DNA from: Azospirillum doebereinerae
Lineage (GTDB): Bacteria; Pseudomonadota; Alphaproteobacteria; Azospirillales; Azospirillaceae
DNA: 64,000 nucleotides
Direction of reading: 5' to 3'
Assembly: GCF_003989665.1 (NCBI RefSeq)
Contig: NZ_RZIJ01000001.1
Coordinates: forward strand, 1 to 64,000
Program-made: the position numbers and the translations under genes
The notes under the pieces: model-generated
Databases searched by the model: none
Told to the model about the DNA's origin: nothing
The model's input: the letters and a program-made list of their open reading frames with translations, nothing else
Shown here: piece by piece, positions 34,836 through 44,519 of the stretch
Position numbering within the stretch: the stretch's first letter is position 1
Layout of the letters: each line of letters opens with the position of its first letter

Positions 34836-36122
34836 TTACCGCCCCACCGCGCGCCAGCCGATGTCGCGGCGGCAGAAGCCGCCCGGCCAGTCCAGCGCGT
34901 CCACGCCCTTGTAAGCCGCTCCTTGCGCCTCGGCCACCGTGGGGGCCATGGCGGTGACGCCCAGCACCCGGCCGCCGACCGACAGCACCCGGCCGTCCTC
35001 GGCGCGTTTGGTGCCGGCGTGGAACACCGTCACTTTGTCCACCGCGTTGGCGGCGTCCAAGCCCCGGATCTCCGTGTTCTTCGCGTAGTCGCCGGGGTAG
35101 CCGTTGGCCGCCATCACCACACAGAGCGCGGTCTCGTCGTGCCAGCGCAGGTCGATGCTGTCCAGCACCCCGTCGGCCGCCGCGACCAGCGCCGCCAGCG
35201 CGTCGGACTTCAGCCGCATCATCAGCGTCTGGCATTCCGGGTCGCCGAAGCGGACGTTGAACTCCAGCGTCTTGGGCACCGGGCCGTCCGGCGTCTGCAT
35301 GATCATCAGGCCGGCGAACAGCACGCCCTTGAAGGGGCGCCCCTCCGCCGCCATGCCCTTGACGGTCGGCTCGACGATCTCGCGCATGACGCGGGCCTGG
35401 AGGTCCGGCGTCAACGCCGGGGCCGGGGAATAGGCGCCCATGCCGCCGGTGTTGGGGCCGGTGTCGCCGTCGCCCACCGCCTTGTGGTCCTGCGCCGAGG
35501 CCATCGGCAGCGCGTTCTCGCCGTCGCACAGCGCGAAGAAGCTGACCTCCTCGCCGTCGAGGAACTCCTCGACCACCACCTCCGCCCCGGCGGCGCCGAA
35601 GCGGCCGTCCACCAGCGCCTCGTCGATGGCGGCGAAGGCCTCGGCCTCGGTGCGGGCGACGGTGACGCCCTTGCCGGCGGCCAGACCGTCGGCCTTCACC
35701 ACGATGGGGGCGCCGTGCTGGCGGACGTAGGCCTTGGCGGCTTCGGGATCGGTGAAGCGGCCGTAGAAGGCGGTCGGCACGTTGTACTTCGCCAGGATGT
35801 CCTTCATGAAGCCCTTGGAGCCTTCCAGCTCCGCCGCCGCCGCGCTGGGGCCGAAGGCCTTGACGCCCAGCGCCGTCAGCTTGTCCACCAGACCCAGCAC
35901 CAGCGGCCCTTCCGGCCCGACGACGACGAAGTCGATGGCGTTGGCCTGGACGAAGGCGACCAGCGCGTCCACATCCTCCGCCCCGATGGGCACGAGGGTC
36001 GCCACGTCGGCGATGCCGGCGTTGCCCGGCGCGCAGTACAGCGCGTCGCACAGCGGCGAGTTGGCGATGGCCCAGCACAGGGCATGCTCGCGACCGCCGG
36101 ATCCGACGACGAGGACTTTCAT
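34836..36122 (-). CDS. purD: Phosphoribosylamine-glycine ligase PurD
   Basis: 428 residues, the usual length. It begins [23 protein letters not shown]-grasp motifs include [30 protein letters not shown] and [14 protein letters not shown]. It forms GAR in the second step of purine synthesis. AAGGGGC lies about 10 nt before the start. A much longer in-frame extension upstream is antisense to xseA and is rejected. Divergent from xseA with 57 bp between the starts. Confidence 0.95.
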   Translation of the reverse strand: MKVLVVGSGGREHALCWAIANSPLCDALYCAPGNAGIADVATLVPIGAEDVDALVAFVQANAIDFVVVGPEGPLVLGLVDKLTALGVKAFGPSAAAAELEGSKGFMKDILAKYNVPTAFYGRFTDPEAAKAYVRQHGAPIVVKADGLAAGKGVTVARTEAEAFAAIDEALVDGRFGAAGAEVVVEEFLDGEEVSFFALCDGENALPMASAQDHKAVGDGDTGPNTGGMGAYSPAPALTPDLQARVMREIVEPTVKGMAAEGRPFKGVLFAGLMIMQTPDGPVPKTLEFNVRFGDPECQTLMMRLKSDALAALVAAADGVLDSIDLRWHDETALCVVMAANGYPGDYAKNTEIRGLDAANAVDKVTVFHAGTKRAEDGRVLSVGGRVLGVTAMAPTVAEAQGAAYKGVDALDWPGGFCRRDIGWRAVGR

Positions 36123-36141
36123 GGTACAAGCCCCTTCAGCG

Positions 36142-36170
36142 CTTGTTGTGGACACCGCGCCTTGTATCAT
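36142..36170 (+). promoter_or_regulatory. Candidate xseA promoter with very short leader
   Basis: CTTGTT (36142-36147), 17 bp, then TATCAT (36165-36170), only 9 bp before the xseA ATG. If used, transcription would start at or just before the start codon, giving a leaderless mRNA. No Shine-Dalgarno is seen before xseA, which fits. Confidence 0.35.
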
Positions 36171-36179
36171 GGCCGCGCC

Positions 36180-37775
36180 ATGACTCAAGACCTTGATGCC
36201 CTCCCCCTGATCGCCCCGGAACCGCGCCCCGGTTCCAACCTGCCGGAATTCACGGTCGGCGACCTCGCGCGCCGCCTGAAACGCAGCATCGAGGACGAGT
36301 TCGGGTTCGTCCGCGTGCGCGGCGAGATCTCGCAGCCCAAGAAGCACAGCTCCGGCCATTGCTACATGCGGCTCAAGGACGACACCGCCGTGATCGAGGC
36401 GGTGTGCTGGCGCGGCACCATGTCCAAGCTGGTGGTGAAGCCGGAGGAAGGGCTGGAGGTCATCGTCAACGGGCGGATGACGACCTACCCCGGCCGCTCG
36501 CAATACCAGCTCATCATCGAGTCGATGGAGCTGGCCGGCGAAGGCGCCCTGCTGAAGATGCTGGAGGAGCGCAAGCGGCGCCTCGCGGCCGAAGGGCTGT
36601 TCGAGCCGGCGCGCAAGAAGCCGATCCCCTTCCTGCCCGACGTGATCGGGGTGATCACCTCCCCCACCGGGGCCGTCATCCGCGACATCCTGCACCGGTT
36701 GAGCGACCGCTTCCCCCGCCATGTGCTGCTGTGGCCGGTCGCGGTGCAGGGCGAGCGGGCGGCGGCCGAGGTGACGGCGGCGATCCAGGGTTTCAACCGC
36801 ATCGCGCCCGGCGGGCGCGTGCCGCGGCCCGACCTGCTGATCGTCGCGCGCGGCGGCGGCTCGCTGGAGGACCTGATGGCCTTCAACGAGGAGAACGTCG
36901 TCCGCGCGGCGGCGGCCAGCGCCATCCCGCTGATCTCCGCCGTCGGGCACGAGACCGACACGACGCTGATCGACTTCGCGTCGGACCTGCGGGCGCCGAC
37001 CCCGACCGCCGCCGCCGAGATGGCGGTTCCGGTGCGGGCCGAACTGCTGGCGCAGATCCTCGACGACGAACGGCGCCTGTTGGCCTGCGCGAGCCGCGCG
37101 GTGGAGGACCGGCGCAACCGGGTGGAGGGGCTGGCGCGCGGCCTGGGCGACCCGCGCGCGCTGCTGGAGGGGCACGCGCAGCGGCTCGACGACCGGGCGG
37201 AGCGGCTGAACCTCGCGGCGGCGGCGCTGCTGGAGCGGCGGCGGACGCGGGTCGGGGAATTGGCGGCGAAGCTGCGCCACCCGCGCGAGAAGCTGGCCGA
37301 AGCCGGGCAGCGGCTGGCCTCGGAGGGGCGCGCGCTGGACGGCGCGTTGCGGCATGCGGTGACGACGGTGGAAAGCCGCTACCAGCGGGTCGCCGGGCGG
37401 CTGTCGCTGACGCCGGCGCGGGTGAAGCTGGGCGAGGCGGAACGGCGGATGGCCGACCTGTCGCCGCGCCTGGACCGTGTCTACGGCAAGAGCGTCGAGG
37501 AGCGCGGGGCGAAGCTGGCGGCGCTCGGGCAGTTGCTGGAGAGCTACAGCTACAAGGGGGTGCTGGAGCGGGGGTTCGCGCTGGTCGAGGACCGCGAGGG
37601 GCGGCCGATCACCACGGCGGAACAGGCGGTGCCGGGGCTGGCGGTGACGCTGGTGTTCGGCGAGTCGGGCCGTGTCGGGGCGACGGTCGACGGCGGGGAG
37701 CCGAAGATCGTCGAGGCGAAAAAGCCGGAGGTGAAGAAGCCGCGTCCGGTTCCGGTGCAGGGGAGCTTGTTCTGA
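36180..37775 (+). CDS. xseA: Exodeoxyribonuclease VII large subunit
   Basis: 531 residues. The OB-fold N-terminus has [28 protein letters not shown]; the core carries [60 protein letters not shown] and [13 protein letters not shown], all hallmark XseA motifs. It is followed by a long helical coiled-coil part and a C-terminal [17 protein letters not shown] segment. With XseB it degrades single-stranded DNA. A Lys/Pro-rich tail ends the protein. xseB is not in the window. Confidence 0.94.
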   Translation: MTQDLDALPLIAPEPRPGSNLPEFTVGDLARRLKRSIEDEFGFVRVRGEISQPKKHSSGHCYMRLKDDTAVIEAVCWRGTMSKLVVKPEEGLEVIVNGRMTTYPGRSQYQLIIESMELAGEGALLKMLEERKRRLAAEGLFEPARKKPIPFLPDVIGVITSPTGAVIRDILHRLSDRFPRHVLLWPVAVQGERAAAEVTAAIQGFNRIAPGGRVPRPDLLIVARGGGSLEDLMAFNEENVVRAAAASAIPLISAVGHETDTTLIDFASDLRAPTPTAAAEMAVPVRAELLAQILDDERRLLACASRAVEDRRNRVEGLARGLGDPRALLEGHAQRLDDRAERLNLAAAALLERRRTRVGELAAKLRHPREKLAEAGQRLASEGRALDGALRHAVTTVESRYQRVAGRLSLTPARVKLGEAERRMADLSPRLDRVYGKSVEERGAKLAALGQLLESYSYKGVLERGFALVEDREGRPITTAEQAVPGLAVTLVFGESGRVGATVDGGEPKIVEAKKPEVKKPRPVPVQGSLF

Positions 37776-37802
37776 GGGAAATGTGACGGTTCGACGGTGG
37801 TT

Positions 37803-37914
37803 TGCCCCCTCCCCATCCCTCCCCCGCTTGCGCGGGAGAGGGGGCCGGATGCTTGGTGAAGGGCGGCGGAGTTCCCTCTCCCGCGCAAGCGGGGGAGGGT
37901 TAGGGAGGGGGCAC
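37803..37914. repeat. Dispersed GC-rich inverted-repeat element, copy 3
   Basis: Outer arms TGCCCCCTCCCCATCCCTCC and the inverse of GGAGGGTTAGGGAGGGGGCA, with inner CCCCCGC/GCGGGGG pairing. It lies between convergent xseA and the quinone oxidoreductase gene. Same subtype as the copy at 41430. Confidence 0.8.
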
Positions 37915-37940
37915 GGGGGGCGGAACGCAGGCAGTTCGGC

Positions 37941-38927
37941 TCAGGACGCGCCGAACTCCACCCTGACCACCGGCTTGCCGACGCTGCGCCGCTCCAAAAA
38001 GCCCATCAACAAATCGGCGACCGCCCCGACCGGGTGGACCGAGGACGGCTCCGGGTGCAGCGCGCCGCTGTCGTAGAGCCCTCCCAGCCGCCGCATCAGG
38101 TCGCGGTTGCCGTCCGGCTCCTTCTGCATGAAGCCGCCCCAATCGACCCCGACGATGCTCGCCCGCTTCAGAAGCGGCAGGTTGAGGGGGATGCGCGGGA
38201 TCTCGCCCGACGCGAAGCCGACCACCAGATGGCGCCCCCTGGGCGCCAAGCTGCGGAAGGCGGCCTCGGACAAGGCCCCGCCGACGGGATCGAGCACCAC
38301 GTCCACCCCGCCGCCGATCCGTCCGGCCAACTCCTTCCGCCAGTTCGGGTCGGCGTAGTCGACGAGCACATCGGCGCCGCGCGCTCGGCAGAATTCCAGC
38401 TTCTCCGGCGAGGAGGCCGCCGCGACGACCCGCGCGCCCATGGCCTTGGCCAGATCGATGGCCGCCGCCCCCACCGTTCCCGCCCCGCCCAGCACCAGCA
38501 CCGTCTCCCCCGCCGCCAGCCGGCCGCAATCCTCCAGCGCGTAGAGCCCCGTCGCGTAGGAGGTCAGGAAGGACGCCGCCACCGCGGCCTCCATCCCGGC
38601 CGGCACCGTCAGGCAATGGGACAGATGCGCCACCGTCCGTTCCGCCAGCGCGCCCCGGAAGGCGATGGCCGCGACCCGCGCCCCGACCATGGCCGGATCG
38701 CCGCCCTCCCCCACCGCCAGGACGCGGCCGGTCAGCTCCCGCCCCGGAACGAAGGGCAGGCTCGGGCGCTCCTGGTAGCGGCCGCCCAGCAGCACCGCGT
38801 CGAAACCGCCGAGACCGACCGCCTCGACCGCGATCAGCGCCTCGCCCGGCCCCGGAAGCGGCTCGTCGATGTCGGCGACCGTCAGCTCGGGCGGCTCGCC
38901 GTAGGACAGGCAATGCAGGGCCTTCAT
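37941..38927 (-). CDS. Zinc-independent medium-chain dehydrogenase / NADPH:quinone oxidoreductase
   Basis: 328 residues. MDR superfamily: MKALHCLSYGEPPELTVADI start, GGRYQERPSLPFVPGREL, and the cofactor loop VLVLGGAGTVGAAAIDLAKAMGA. There are no zinc-ligand Cys clusters, so it is of the quinone oxidoreductase type that reduces enones or enoyl groups. Its start overlaps the upstream MaoC stop as ATGA (38924-38927). It is the last gene of a leftward five-gene run starting with the amidohydrolase. The substrate is unknown. Confidence 0.85.
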   Translation of the reverse strand: MKALHCLSYGEPPELTVADIDEPLPGPGEALIAVEAVGLGGFDAVLLGGRYQERPSLPFVPGRELTGRVLAVGEGGDPAMVGARVAAIAFRGALAERTVAHLSHCLTVPAGMEAAVAASFLTSYATGLYALEDCGRLAAGETVLVLGGAGTVGAAAIDLAKAMGARVVAAASSPEKLEFCRARGADVLVDYADPNWRKELAGRIGGGVDVVLDPVGGALSEAAFRSLAPRGRHLVVGFASGEIPRIPLNLPLLKRASIVGVDWGGFMQKEPDGNRDLMRRLGGLYDSGALHPEPSSVHPVGAVADLLMGFLERRSVGKPVVRVEFGAS

Positions 38928-39787
38928 TGGGGGAACGCTCCGCTCAGGCGGGTCAGGCCGTTCTTGACCACGACGAGGTTGTCGCGCGCCTCGACCCGCG
39001 CCTCGAAGGCGACCTGGTCTGCCTCGATCCACAGATCGACGGTGATCGTCTCGCCCGGATAGACGGGAGCGGAGAAGCGGGCCTGATGGTGGCCGATCCG
39101 CTCCGGCTCGTAAGCGCAGCAGGCCGCCAGCACGGCGCGCGCGGCGATGGCGTAGGTGCAGAGGCCGTGCAGGATCGGCCGGGGGTAGCCGGCGACCCGC
39201 GCCGCCTCGGGATCGGCGTGCAGCGGGTTGAGGTCGCCGGACTGCCGGTAGAGCAGCGCCTGGGACGGCGTGGTCGGGATCGCCAGCGAGCGGTCGGGGG
39301 CGCGCTCCGGCACACGGTGGGGCGCCGGCTGGCCGGTGGTGGGGCCGCCGAAGCCGCCCTCCGCCCGGCCGAAGGCGGTGGTGACGACGGTCGCCAAAGG
39401 GTCCGGGTCGCCGACGAGGCGGAGGATCTTCTCCTGCGCGAAGACCGCGCCCTTCCCGACGCCCTTGTCCCAGGCGCCGAGCATGCGGCCCTCGACGACG
39501 GCACGGCCTCGGGTCGGGATCGGCTTGTGCAGGGTGACCGACTGCTCACCGTGCAGCAGGTAGCGGGTGTCGATGCCGATCTGGAACAGCGGCCCGCCCG
39601 CGAAGGACGGCACGATGGGGAAGGTCGGCAGCACTTTGAGGCCGCGTTCGTAGACGAAGGGCAGCTCGCGCCCGTCCATCGGGTCGGTCCCCATCCCGAC
39701 GCCGAGCGCGTAGAGCATCACGTCGCGCTCGGTCCAGGAGGTCTCGTCGCGCGTCCTCAGCGCCAGGATCGCCGCATGGTCCAGCAT
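38924..39787 (-). CDS. MaoC-like (hydratase 2) enoyl-CoA hydratase
   Basis: 287 residues, a double hot-dog enzyme. The C-terminal half has the hydratase 2 motif: YRQSGDLNPLHADPEAARVA followed by PILHGLCTYA, with the catalytic Asp and His. The N-terminal half is the inactive hot-dog domain. It hydrates 2-enoyl-CoA to (R)-3-hydroxyacyl-CoA in beta-oxidation-type routes. It lies 3 bp after the CoA ligase and overlaps the quinone oxidoreductase gene by 4 bp. Confidence 0.88.
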   Translation of the reverse strand: MLDHAAILALRTRDETSWTERDVMLYALGVGMGTDPMDGRELPFVYERGLKVLPTFPIVPSFAGGPLFQIGIDTRYLLHGEQSVTLHKPIPTRGRAVVEGRMLGAWDKGVGKGAVFAQEKILRLVGDPDPLATVVTTAFGRAEGGFGGPTTGQPAPHRVPERAPDRSLAIPTTPSQALLYRQSGDLNPLHADPEAARVAGYPRPILHGLCTYAIAARAVLAACCAYEPERIGHHQARFSAPVYPGETITVDLWIEADQVAFEARVEARDNLVVVKNGLTRLSGAFPQ

Positions 39788-39790
39788 GGT

Positions 39791-41365
39791 TCAGTTCACT
39801 CCGCGTGTCCGGTCCCGCCAATAAGGCTCCCGCAGCGCCTTGCGGTCCACCTTGCCGAGGCCGGTCAGCGGAATCTCGGACAGGACCTCGATGGTCTTGG
39901 GCGACCAGGGCGCGCCGCGTTTTGCCTTCACATGGGCCTGCAATTCGCCCGGCAGGCCGGGGCCGGCCTCCGCGCCGGGGCGCAGCGTGACGAAGGCCTT
40001 CACCGCCTCGCCCCATTTGGCGTCGGGAATGCCGATCACCCCGGCCAGCGAGACCGCCGGATGGGCCATCAGCGCGTCCTCGACCTCGCGCGGGTAGATG
40101 TTGAATCCGCCGGAGATGATCATGTCCTTGGTGCGGTCGACGATGTGCAGGAAGCCCTCGGCGTCCTTGCGGGCCACGTCGCCGGTGTGCAGCCAGCCGC
40201 CCCGGAAGGCCTGCTCGGTCAGCTCCGGCTGGCGCCAGTAGCCGTTCATCACCAGCGGGCCGCGCACGCAGAGCTCGCCCGGCTCGCCGACCCCGACCTC
40301 GTTCATATCGGCGTCGAACAGCCGCACGTCGCACAGCGCGGTCGCCCGCCCGCAGGAGCCCAGCCGTTCCGGCTTCGACAGGTCGTGGTCGACCTTGCGC
40401 AGGGTGGTGACGCATTGCGGCGCCTCCGACTGGCCGTAGAGCTGGAGAAAGACCGGCCCGAACACGTCCATCGCCCGGCGCAGCTGGTCGGGCGACATCG
40501 GGGCGGCGCCGTAGACGATCAGCTGCAGCGAGGAGAGGTCGTGGCGCGCCAGCGTGGCGGGATCCTCCAGCAGCGCGTTGACGATGGTCGGGACCAGGAA
40601 GGTGGCGGTGATGCGCTCCTCGGCCACGGTGCGGCAGAAGGCCTCCTTGTCGAAGCCGGGCAGCAGGCGGGCCGAGCCGCCCATCAGCATGACGGGATAG
40701 AGCATGATGCCCCCGGCGTGGCTGATCGGCGTCATCGCGGCGTATCGGAGATCCGCCGGCCATTCCCATTCGGCGGCGATCATCGTCGCCATCGCGGCGA
40801 TGGCCCGGTGCGGCAGCATGATGCCCTTGGACCGGCCGGTGGTGCCGCCGGTGTAGCAGAGCAGCGAGGTGTCCTCGGCCTCGGCCTGCGGGTCCAGCGG
40901 GGCGGGGTCGAGATCTGCCAACTCCGCCATCAGGTCGGGGACGCCGTCGAGCGGGCCGATGGACAGCAGCGTCTCCAGGGACGGCACGCGGTCGCGCAGC
41001 CGCAGGGCGTGGGCGCCGAATTTTTCCGCGTCCACGATCAGGGCGCGGGCCTGGGAGTCCTCCAGGATGAAGGCGTGGTCGTCCTCGCCGGCCAGCGGGT
41101 GCAGCGGAGTGTAGCGGATGCCCAGGATGTTGGCGGCGCAGATGGCGGCCCAGGGCTCGACGCGGTTGCTGGTCAGGATGGCGATGCCGTCGCCCTTGCC
41201 GAGGCCCCGCGCGCGGAAGCCGGCGACGAAGCGGCCGATCCAGACGCCCAGCTCCGCGTAGGTCCAGCGCGTCCGCTGATCCGCCAGCGCCGGCCGGTCG
41301 GCGAAGCGGGCGACGGCGTCGGCGATCAGGCGGCCGGCCGTGCCGCCGGCGTGAAGGGAGGACAT
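39791..41365 (-). CDS. Acyl-CoA ligase (AMP-forming), class I adenylate former
   Basis: 524 residues. P-loop YTGGTTGRSKGIMLPHRAI, then QLYGQSEAPQCVTTL (A5), GELCVRGPLVMNGYW and TGDVARKDAEGFLHIVDRTKDMIISGGFNIYP, with a C-terminal Lys in TGLGKVDRKALRE. It activates a carboxylic acid, probably the pathway substrate, to its CoA thioester. Long-chain or aromatic specificity cannot be read off. The next gene, MaoC, follows after 3 bp. An inverted-repeat element lies between it and the upstream binding-protein gene. Confidence 0.88.
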   Translation of the reverse strand: MSSLHAGGTAGRLIADAVARFADRPALADQRTRWTYAELGVWIGRFVAGFRARGLGKGDGIAILTSNRVEPWAAICAANILGIRYTPLHPLAGEDDHAFILEDSQARALIVDAEKFGAHALRLRDRVPSLETLLSIGPLDGVPDLMAELADLDPAPLDPQAEAEDTSLLCYTGGTTGRSKGIMLPHRAIAAMATMIAAEWEWPADLRYAAMTPISHAGGIMLYPVMLMGGSARLLPGFDKEAFCRTVAEERITATFLVPTIVNALLEDPATLARHDLSSLQLIVYGAAPMSPDQLRRAMDVFGPVFLQLYGQSEAPQCVTTLRKVDHDLSKPERLGSCGRATALCDVRLFDADMNEVGVGEPGELCVRGPLVMNGYWRQPELTEQAFRGGWLHTGDVARKDAEGFLHIVDRTKDMIISGGFNIYPREVEDALMAHPAVSLAGVIGIPDAKWGEAVKAFVTLRPGAEAGPGLPGELQAHVKAKRGAPWSPKTIEVLSEIPLTGLGKVDRKALREPYWRDRTRGVN

Positions 41366-41429
41366 GCAGGGAGACCCTTCAGGATGGAGCGTGGGTTTTC
41401 TTGGGGGAATGGTGGGCGGACCTGCGTGC

Positions 41430-41543
41430 TTGCCCCCTCCCTAACCCTCCCCCGCGTTGCGGGAGAGGGAACTGCCGCCGAACGCCGACAAGCGTCCGGC
41501 CCCCTCTCCCGCCAAAGGCGGGGGAGGGATGGGGAGGGGGCAC
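41430..41543. repeat. Dispersed GC-rich inverted-repeat element, copy 4
   Basis: TGCCCCCTCCCTAACCCTCC at the left and the inverse of GGAGGGATGGGGAGGGGGCA at the right, with GCGGGAGAGGG/CCCTCTCCCGC inside. Unlike copies 1-3 it lies between two codirectional genes of the leftward run, where it could attenuate or stabilise the transcript. Confidence 0.8.
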
Positions 41544-41581
41544 GCGGGGCCGGATTTTCACAATCCGGCCCGCCCCTCCGC

Positions 41582-42811
41582 TCACTTCTTGACCAGCGGG
41601 CACTTGCTTTCCGACAGCGGCGCGAAGGCCTCCTCGCCCGGAACGGTCTTTTCCAGCTTGTAGTAGTCCCAGGCGTATTTGCTCTCCGACGGCGCCTTCA
41701 CCTTGAACAGGTACATGTCGCGCAGGACGATGTTGTCGGCCCGCAGATGCGAGGTCTTGGTCACCGCGTCGCTGACCGGCAGCTCCTTCATCTTCGCCAG
41801 GACCGGGGCGGTGTCGCTGCTGCCGGCCGCCTTGACCGCCTTCAGGTAATGCATGACGCCCGAATAGAGGCCGGCCTGCACCATGGTCGGCATCTTCTTG
41901 CGCTGCTCGAAGAAACGCTTGGACCACGCGCGGGTCTGGTCGTTCAGGTCCCAGTAGAAGGACTCGGTGACGTACATCCCCTTGGCCATGTCGAGGCCCA
42001 TGGCGTCGATGTCGGTGATCATCGCCAGCAGCGGGGTCAGCGCGACCTTGCCGTTCAGCCCGTACTCGTTGGCCTGCTTGACCGCGTTGATGGTGTCGGG
42101 ACCGGAATTGCCGAAGCCGATCGCCGTGGCGCCCGAGCTTTGCCCCATCAGGATCTGCGAGGAGAAGTCGCTGTTGTTGAACGGGTGCTTGACCGAGCCC
42201 AGCACCTTGCCGCCGCCGGCCAGCACGCCCTTGGTCGCGTCCTCCTCCAGCGAGCGCCCGCCCGCGTAGTCGGCGGTCACGAAGTACCAGCTCTTGGCGC
42301 CGTCCATGGTGACCGCCTTGGCGGTGGTGGCGGCGACCGAGCGGGTGTTGTAGCTCCAGTGCAGGGTGGTCGGCTTGCAATCCTCGCTCGACAGGCTGTT
42401 CTGGCCGGACGCGGTGGCGAGCACCAGCTTGTTCTTTTCCGCCCCGATGTTCGAGACCGCCAGCGTGACCGAGGCGCCGGCCACGTCGGTCAGCACGTCG
42501 ACGCCCTGCTCGTCGATCCATTTGCGGGCGATGCTGGAGGCGACGTCGGCCTTGCTGGTGTGGTCGGCCGAGACGAGGCTGATCGTGAAGCCCGGCTTCT
42601 CCGCCGCGATGAAATCGTCGATCGCCATCTGCGCCGCCGCCACCGAGCCGGGGCCGACGAGATCGGAATAGATGCTGCTCATGTCGGTGAGGACGCCGAT
42701 CTTGACCTCCTTCACCGGGGTCGCCGCCTGGGCGGACGGAACGGCGGCCAAGGCGGCGGCGGCGACCGCCAGACAGGATGCGGCGCCACGAAGCGTCTTT
42801 GCGAAGGTCAT
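41582..42811 (-). CDS. LivJ-type periplasmic binding protein 1
   Basis: 409 residues. A Sec signal peptide (MTFAKTLRGAASCLAVAAAA, cleaved near AQA-AT) precedes a branched-chain amino acid/aromatic type binding fold: EVKIGVLTDMSSIYSDLVGPG, AAQMAIDDF, and a DVLTDVAGASVTLAV loop. GGGAGGAAG sits before the start. Such proteins feed Liv-type ABC importers of amino acids, aromatic or small carboxylic acids. No permease or ATPase gene is in the window. It is clearly paralogous to the protein at 49146-50351 (shared HPFNxxDFSS and MHYLKAVKAAG-type segments). Confidence 0.87.
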   Translation of the reverse strand: MTFAKTLRGAASCLAVAAAALAAVPSAQAATPVKEVKIGVLTDMSSIYSDLVGPGSVAAAQMAIDDFIAAEKPGFTISLVSADHTSKADVASSIARKWIDEQGVDVLTDVAGASVTLAVSNIGAEKNKLVLATASGQNSLSSEDCKPTTLHWSYNTRSVAATTAKAVTMDGAKSWYFVTADYAGGRSLEEDATKGVLAGGGKVLGSVKHPFNNSDFSSQILMGQSSGATAIGFGNSGPDTINAVKQANEYGLNGKVALTPLLAMITDIDAMGLDMAKGMYVTESFYWDLNDQTRAWSKRFFEQRKKMPTMVQAGLYSGVMHYLKAVKAAGSSDTAPVLAKMKELPVSDAVTKTSHLRADNIVLRDMYLFKVKAPSESKYAWDYYKLEKTVPGEEAFAPLSESKCPLVKK

Positions 42812-42842
42812 GCGGTCTTCCTCCCGGTTTTCTTGGTTCTGG

Positions 42843-43904
42843 TCAGTTCAGGACGTGTTCGATCCCGTACACCCGCGCGGCGGTGCGGCTGAACAGGGCG
42901 GCCTTCTCGCTGTCCGAGGCGCCGGACGCCAGCCGCTTGAAGCCGTTCCACAGCACGGCGTAGCCGCAGGACAGCTGGTCGACCGGGAAATTGCTCTCGA
43001 ACATCGCGCGGTCAGGGCCGAAGGCCTCGATGCAGGTCTCGACATAGGGGCGCCACGCGGCGGCCAGATCCTCGGACGAGGGCGGCACCGGCCGTTCGTG
43101 GAAGCCGAAGCCGCCCAGCCGCATCGCCAGCCCGCCCAGCTTGACGCTGACGTTGGGGCGGCGCGCCACCTCCAGGATGCCGGCCTTCCACTGGGCGAAG
43201 ACCTCGTCGCGCCGGCCGGCGTAGGGGCCGATGCCGATGGGGCCGCCGACATGGTCGAGGATGATGGTCGTCTCGGGGAAGGCGGCGGCCAGATCGGCCA
43301 CGTCGCCCAGCTGGTGATGGTAGACCCAGCTGTCGAAGGTCAGCCCGAGCGGCGCCAGGCAGGCGAAGCCCGCGCGCAGGGTCGGGTCGCGCAGCAGCCC
43401 TTCGGGCGGGGTGCGGATGGTGGTGCGGATCTCCGGATTCGGGTCCCAGGCGGTCGATTGCCGGATGCCCTTGAACCGCCCCTTGCCGGCGGCGATGTGC
43501 GCCTCCAGCACGGCGCGCACGCCGGCGCCCTCGCGCAGGTCGGCGTAGCCGATGATGCCGGCGCACAGGCCCGCCGGTTGATAGGCGCCGACGGCGACCC
43601 GGTCGGCGATGGCGGTCACGAACTCGGTCTCGCCGACCGGCCGCAGGTTTTCCGGGCCGTCCGTGCGGTAGCCCTCGCTGCAATCGGTGAAGATGGTGCC
43701 GATGACGTTGTGGCCGGCCCGCGCGTCGCGCTCAAGCTCCTCGGCGAGGTAGCGCGGGGACCGCGGGGCGTCCCACAGATGGTGGTGGGGGTCGATGATC
43801 GGCAGATCCGGTTCCAGGATCGCCTCCTGCCGAAGGGCGAGCCAACCCGGATCCGCGGAAGGCAGGATCACGGCGTGGGTGCCGCTCTTGGTCTCGGTCG
43901 TCAT
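42843..43904 (-). CDS. Amidohydrolase 2 family (TIM-barrel) hydrolase or decarboxylase
   Basis: 353 residues. The metal motif PIIDPHHHLWD near the N-terminus, TIILDHVGGPIG in the middle and a C-terminal ESNFPVD Asp are those of the amidohydrolase-related (COG3618-type) family, which includes lactonases and ACMSD-like decarboxylases. Ring-lactone hydrolysis or decarboxylation of a catabolic intermediate is plausible. It is first in the leftward run, with two candidate TetR operators upstream (44002-44064). Confidence 0.82.
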   Translation of the reverse strand: MTTETKSGTHAVILPSADPGWLALRQEAILEPDLPIIDPHHHLWDAPRSPRYLAEELERDARAGHNVIGTIFTDCSEGYRTDGPENLRPVGETEFVTAIADRVAVGAYQPAGLCAGIIGYADLREGAGVRAVLEAHIAAGKGRFKGIRQSTAWDPNPEIRTTIRTPPEGLLRDPTLRAGFACLAPLGLTFDSWVYHHQLGDVADLAAAFPETTIILDHVGGPIGIGPYAGRRDEVFAQWKAGILEVARRPNVSVKLGGLAMRLGGFGFHERPVPPSSEDLAAAWRPYVETCIEAFGPDRAMFESNFPVDQLSCGYAVLWNGFKRLASGASDSEKAALFSRTAARVYGIEHVLN

Positions 43905-44044
43905 GCTGTCCTCTCAAGGATCGCTTCTTGCGAAGGGCGAGCGGAAAGCCGGGCGCCGGTTGGGCGCCGCACGCGCCATCCGGTCCGCGCCGCTTATTGC
44001 TGGATAAGTCAATCATACGCTTGGGGAACTTGGAATATAAAAAA

Positions 44045-44064
44045 TCATATATGATTGATTTTTT
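44045..44064. promoter_or_regulatory. Candidate TetR operator, site A
   Basis: TCATATATGATTGATTTTTT, containing the perfect palindrome TCATATATGA. It aligns without gaps to sites B (44361) and C (53169). It lies 141 bp upstream of the amidohydrolase start. Confidence 0.65.
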
Positions 44065-44205
44065 CGGTCGGAATTGTGCTGGGCGGTCCTGAAAGGCGGG
44101 AAGAGGCGGCTTGGGAATGGCGCGCGCGGATGCTGCGGCGCACCCAACCGCTGACAAAACCAGGAAGCCGGGAAGACGGTGGGCAGACAGCCCCGAATCG
44201 CAGGA

Positions 44206-44321
44206 AAGCCCTCCTCCCCTGGCGGGAGAAGGGTTGGGAGGAGGGGTATTCGCCGCAGGCGAAAGACGATTTTCGGCACCCCTCACCCCACCCCCTCTCC
44301 CGCAAGGGGAGAGGGGGTGTA
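44206..44321. repeat. Dispersed GC-rich inverted-repeat element, copy 5
   Basis: AGCCCTCCTCCCCTGGCGGG and onward against CCCCTCTCCCGCAAGGGGAG, with ATTCGCC/GGCGAA in the centre. Same subtype as the copy at 34691. It is located between divergent genes, so here it cannot serve as a terminator of either neighbour. Confidence 0.75.
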
Positions 44322-44343
44322 CCCCCTCGACCCAACAACCCCG

Positions 44344-44380
44344 TTGACAGATAAAATTATTCGTGTGTGATTATATTTGA
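44344..44380 (+). promoter_or_regulatory. Promoter with TetR operator, site B
   Basis: TTGACA at 44344-44349 followed by site B, TCGTGTGTGATTATATTTGA (44361-44380), which covers the expected -10 area. Binding there would block transcription of the acyl-CoA synthetase, CaiB and OYE genes. The -10 itself is not sharply defined. Confidence 0.62.
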
Positions 44381-44519
44381 CCCTGAGCAACCTCGGCCGG
44401 CGGTCCGGCGCCGCCAAGTCGGCGCGGACGCATCGCCGATCCTGCGGCGCGGGACGCGCGGCCCTGCCCCATCCCGCACCGCCGTTCCACCGGCCGGCCT
44501 TCGCCGATTTGGAGCCTCC

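Larger units (their letters stand above)
43905..44519. other. Divergent regulatory region of the catabolic island
   Basis: 615 bp between the leftward amidohydrolase run and the rightward ligase-CaiB-OYE run. It contains operator site A (44045-44064), a weaker inverted relative on the minus strand (about 44002-44022), an inverted-repeat element (44206-44321) and promoter/operator B (44344-44380). The parts around 44030-44070 and 44350-44380 are strikingly AT-rich. Confidence 0.7.

Noticed and set aside
34836..37355. 839-codon frame that would extend PurD far upstream.
   Set aside because: The extension is antisense to xseA. PurD begins normally at [15 protein letters not shown] with a ribosome binding site.
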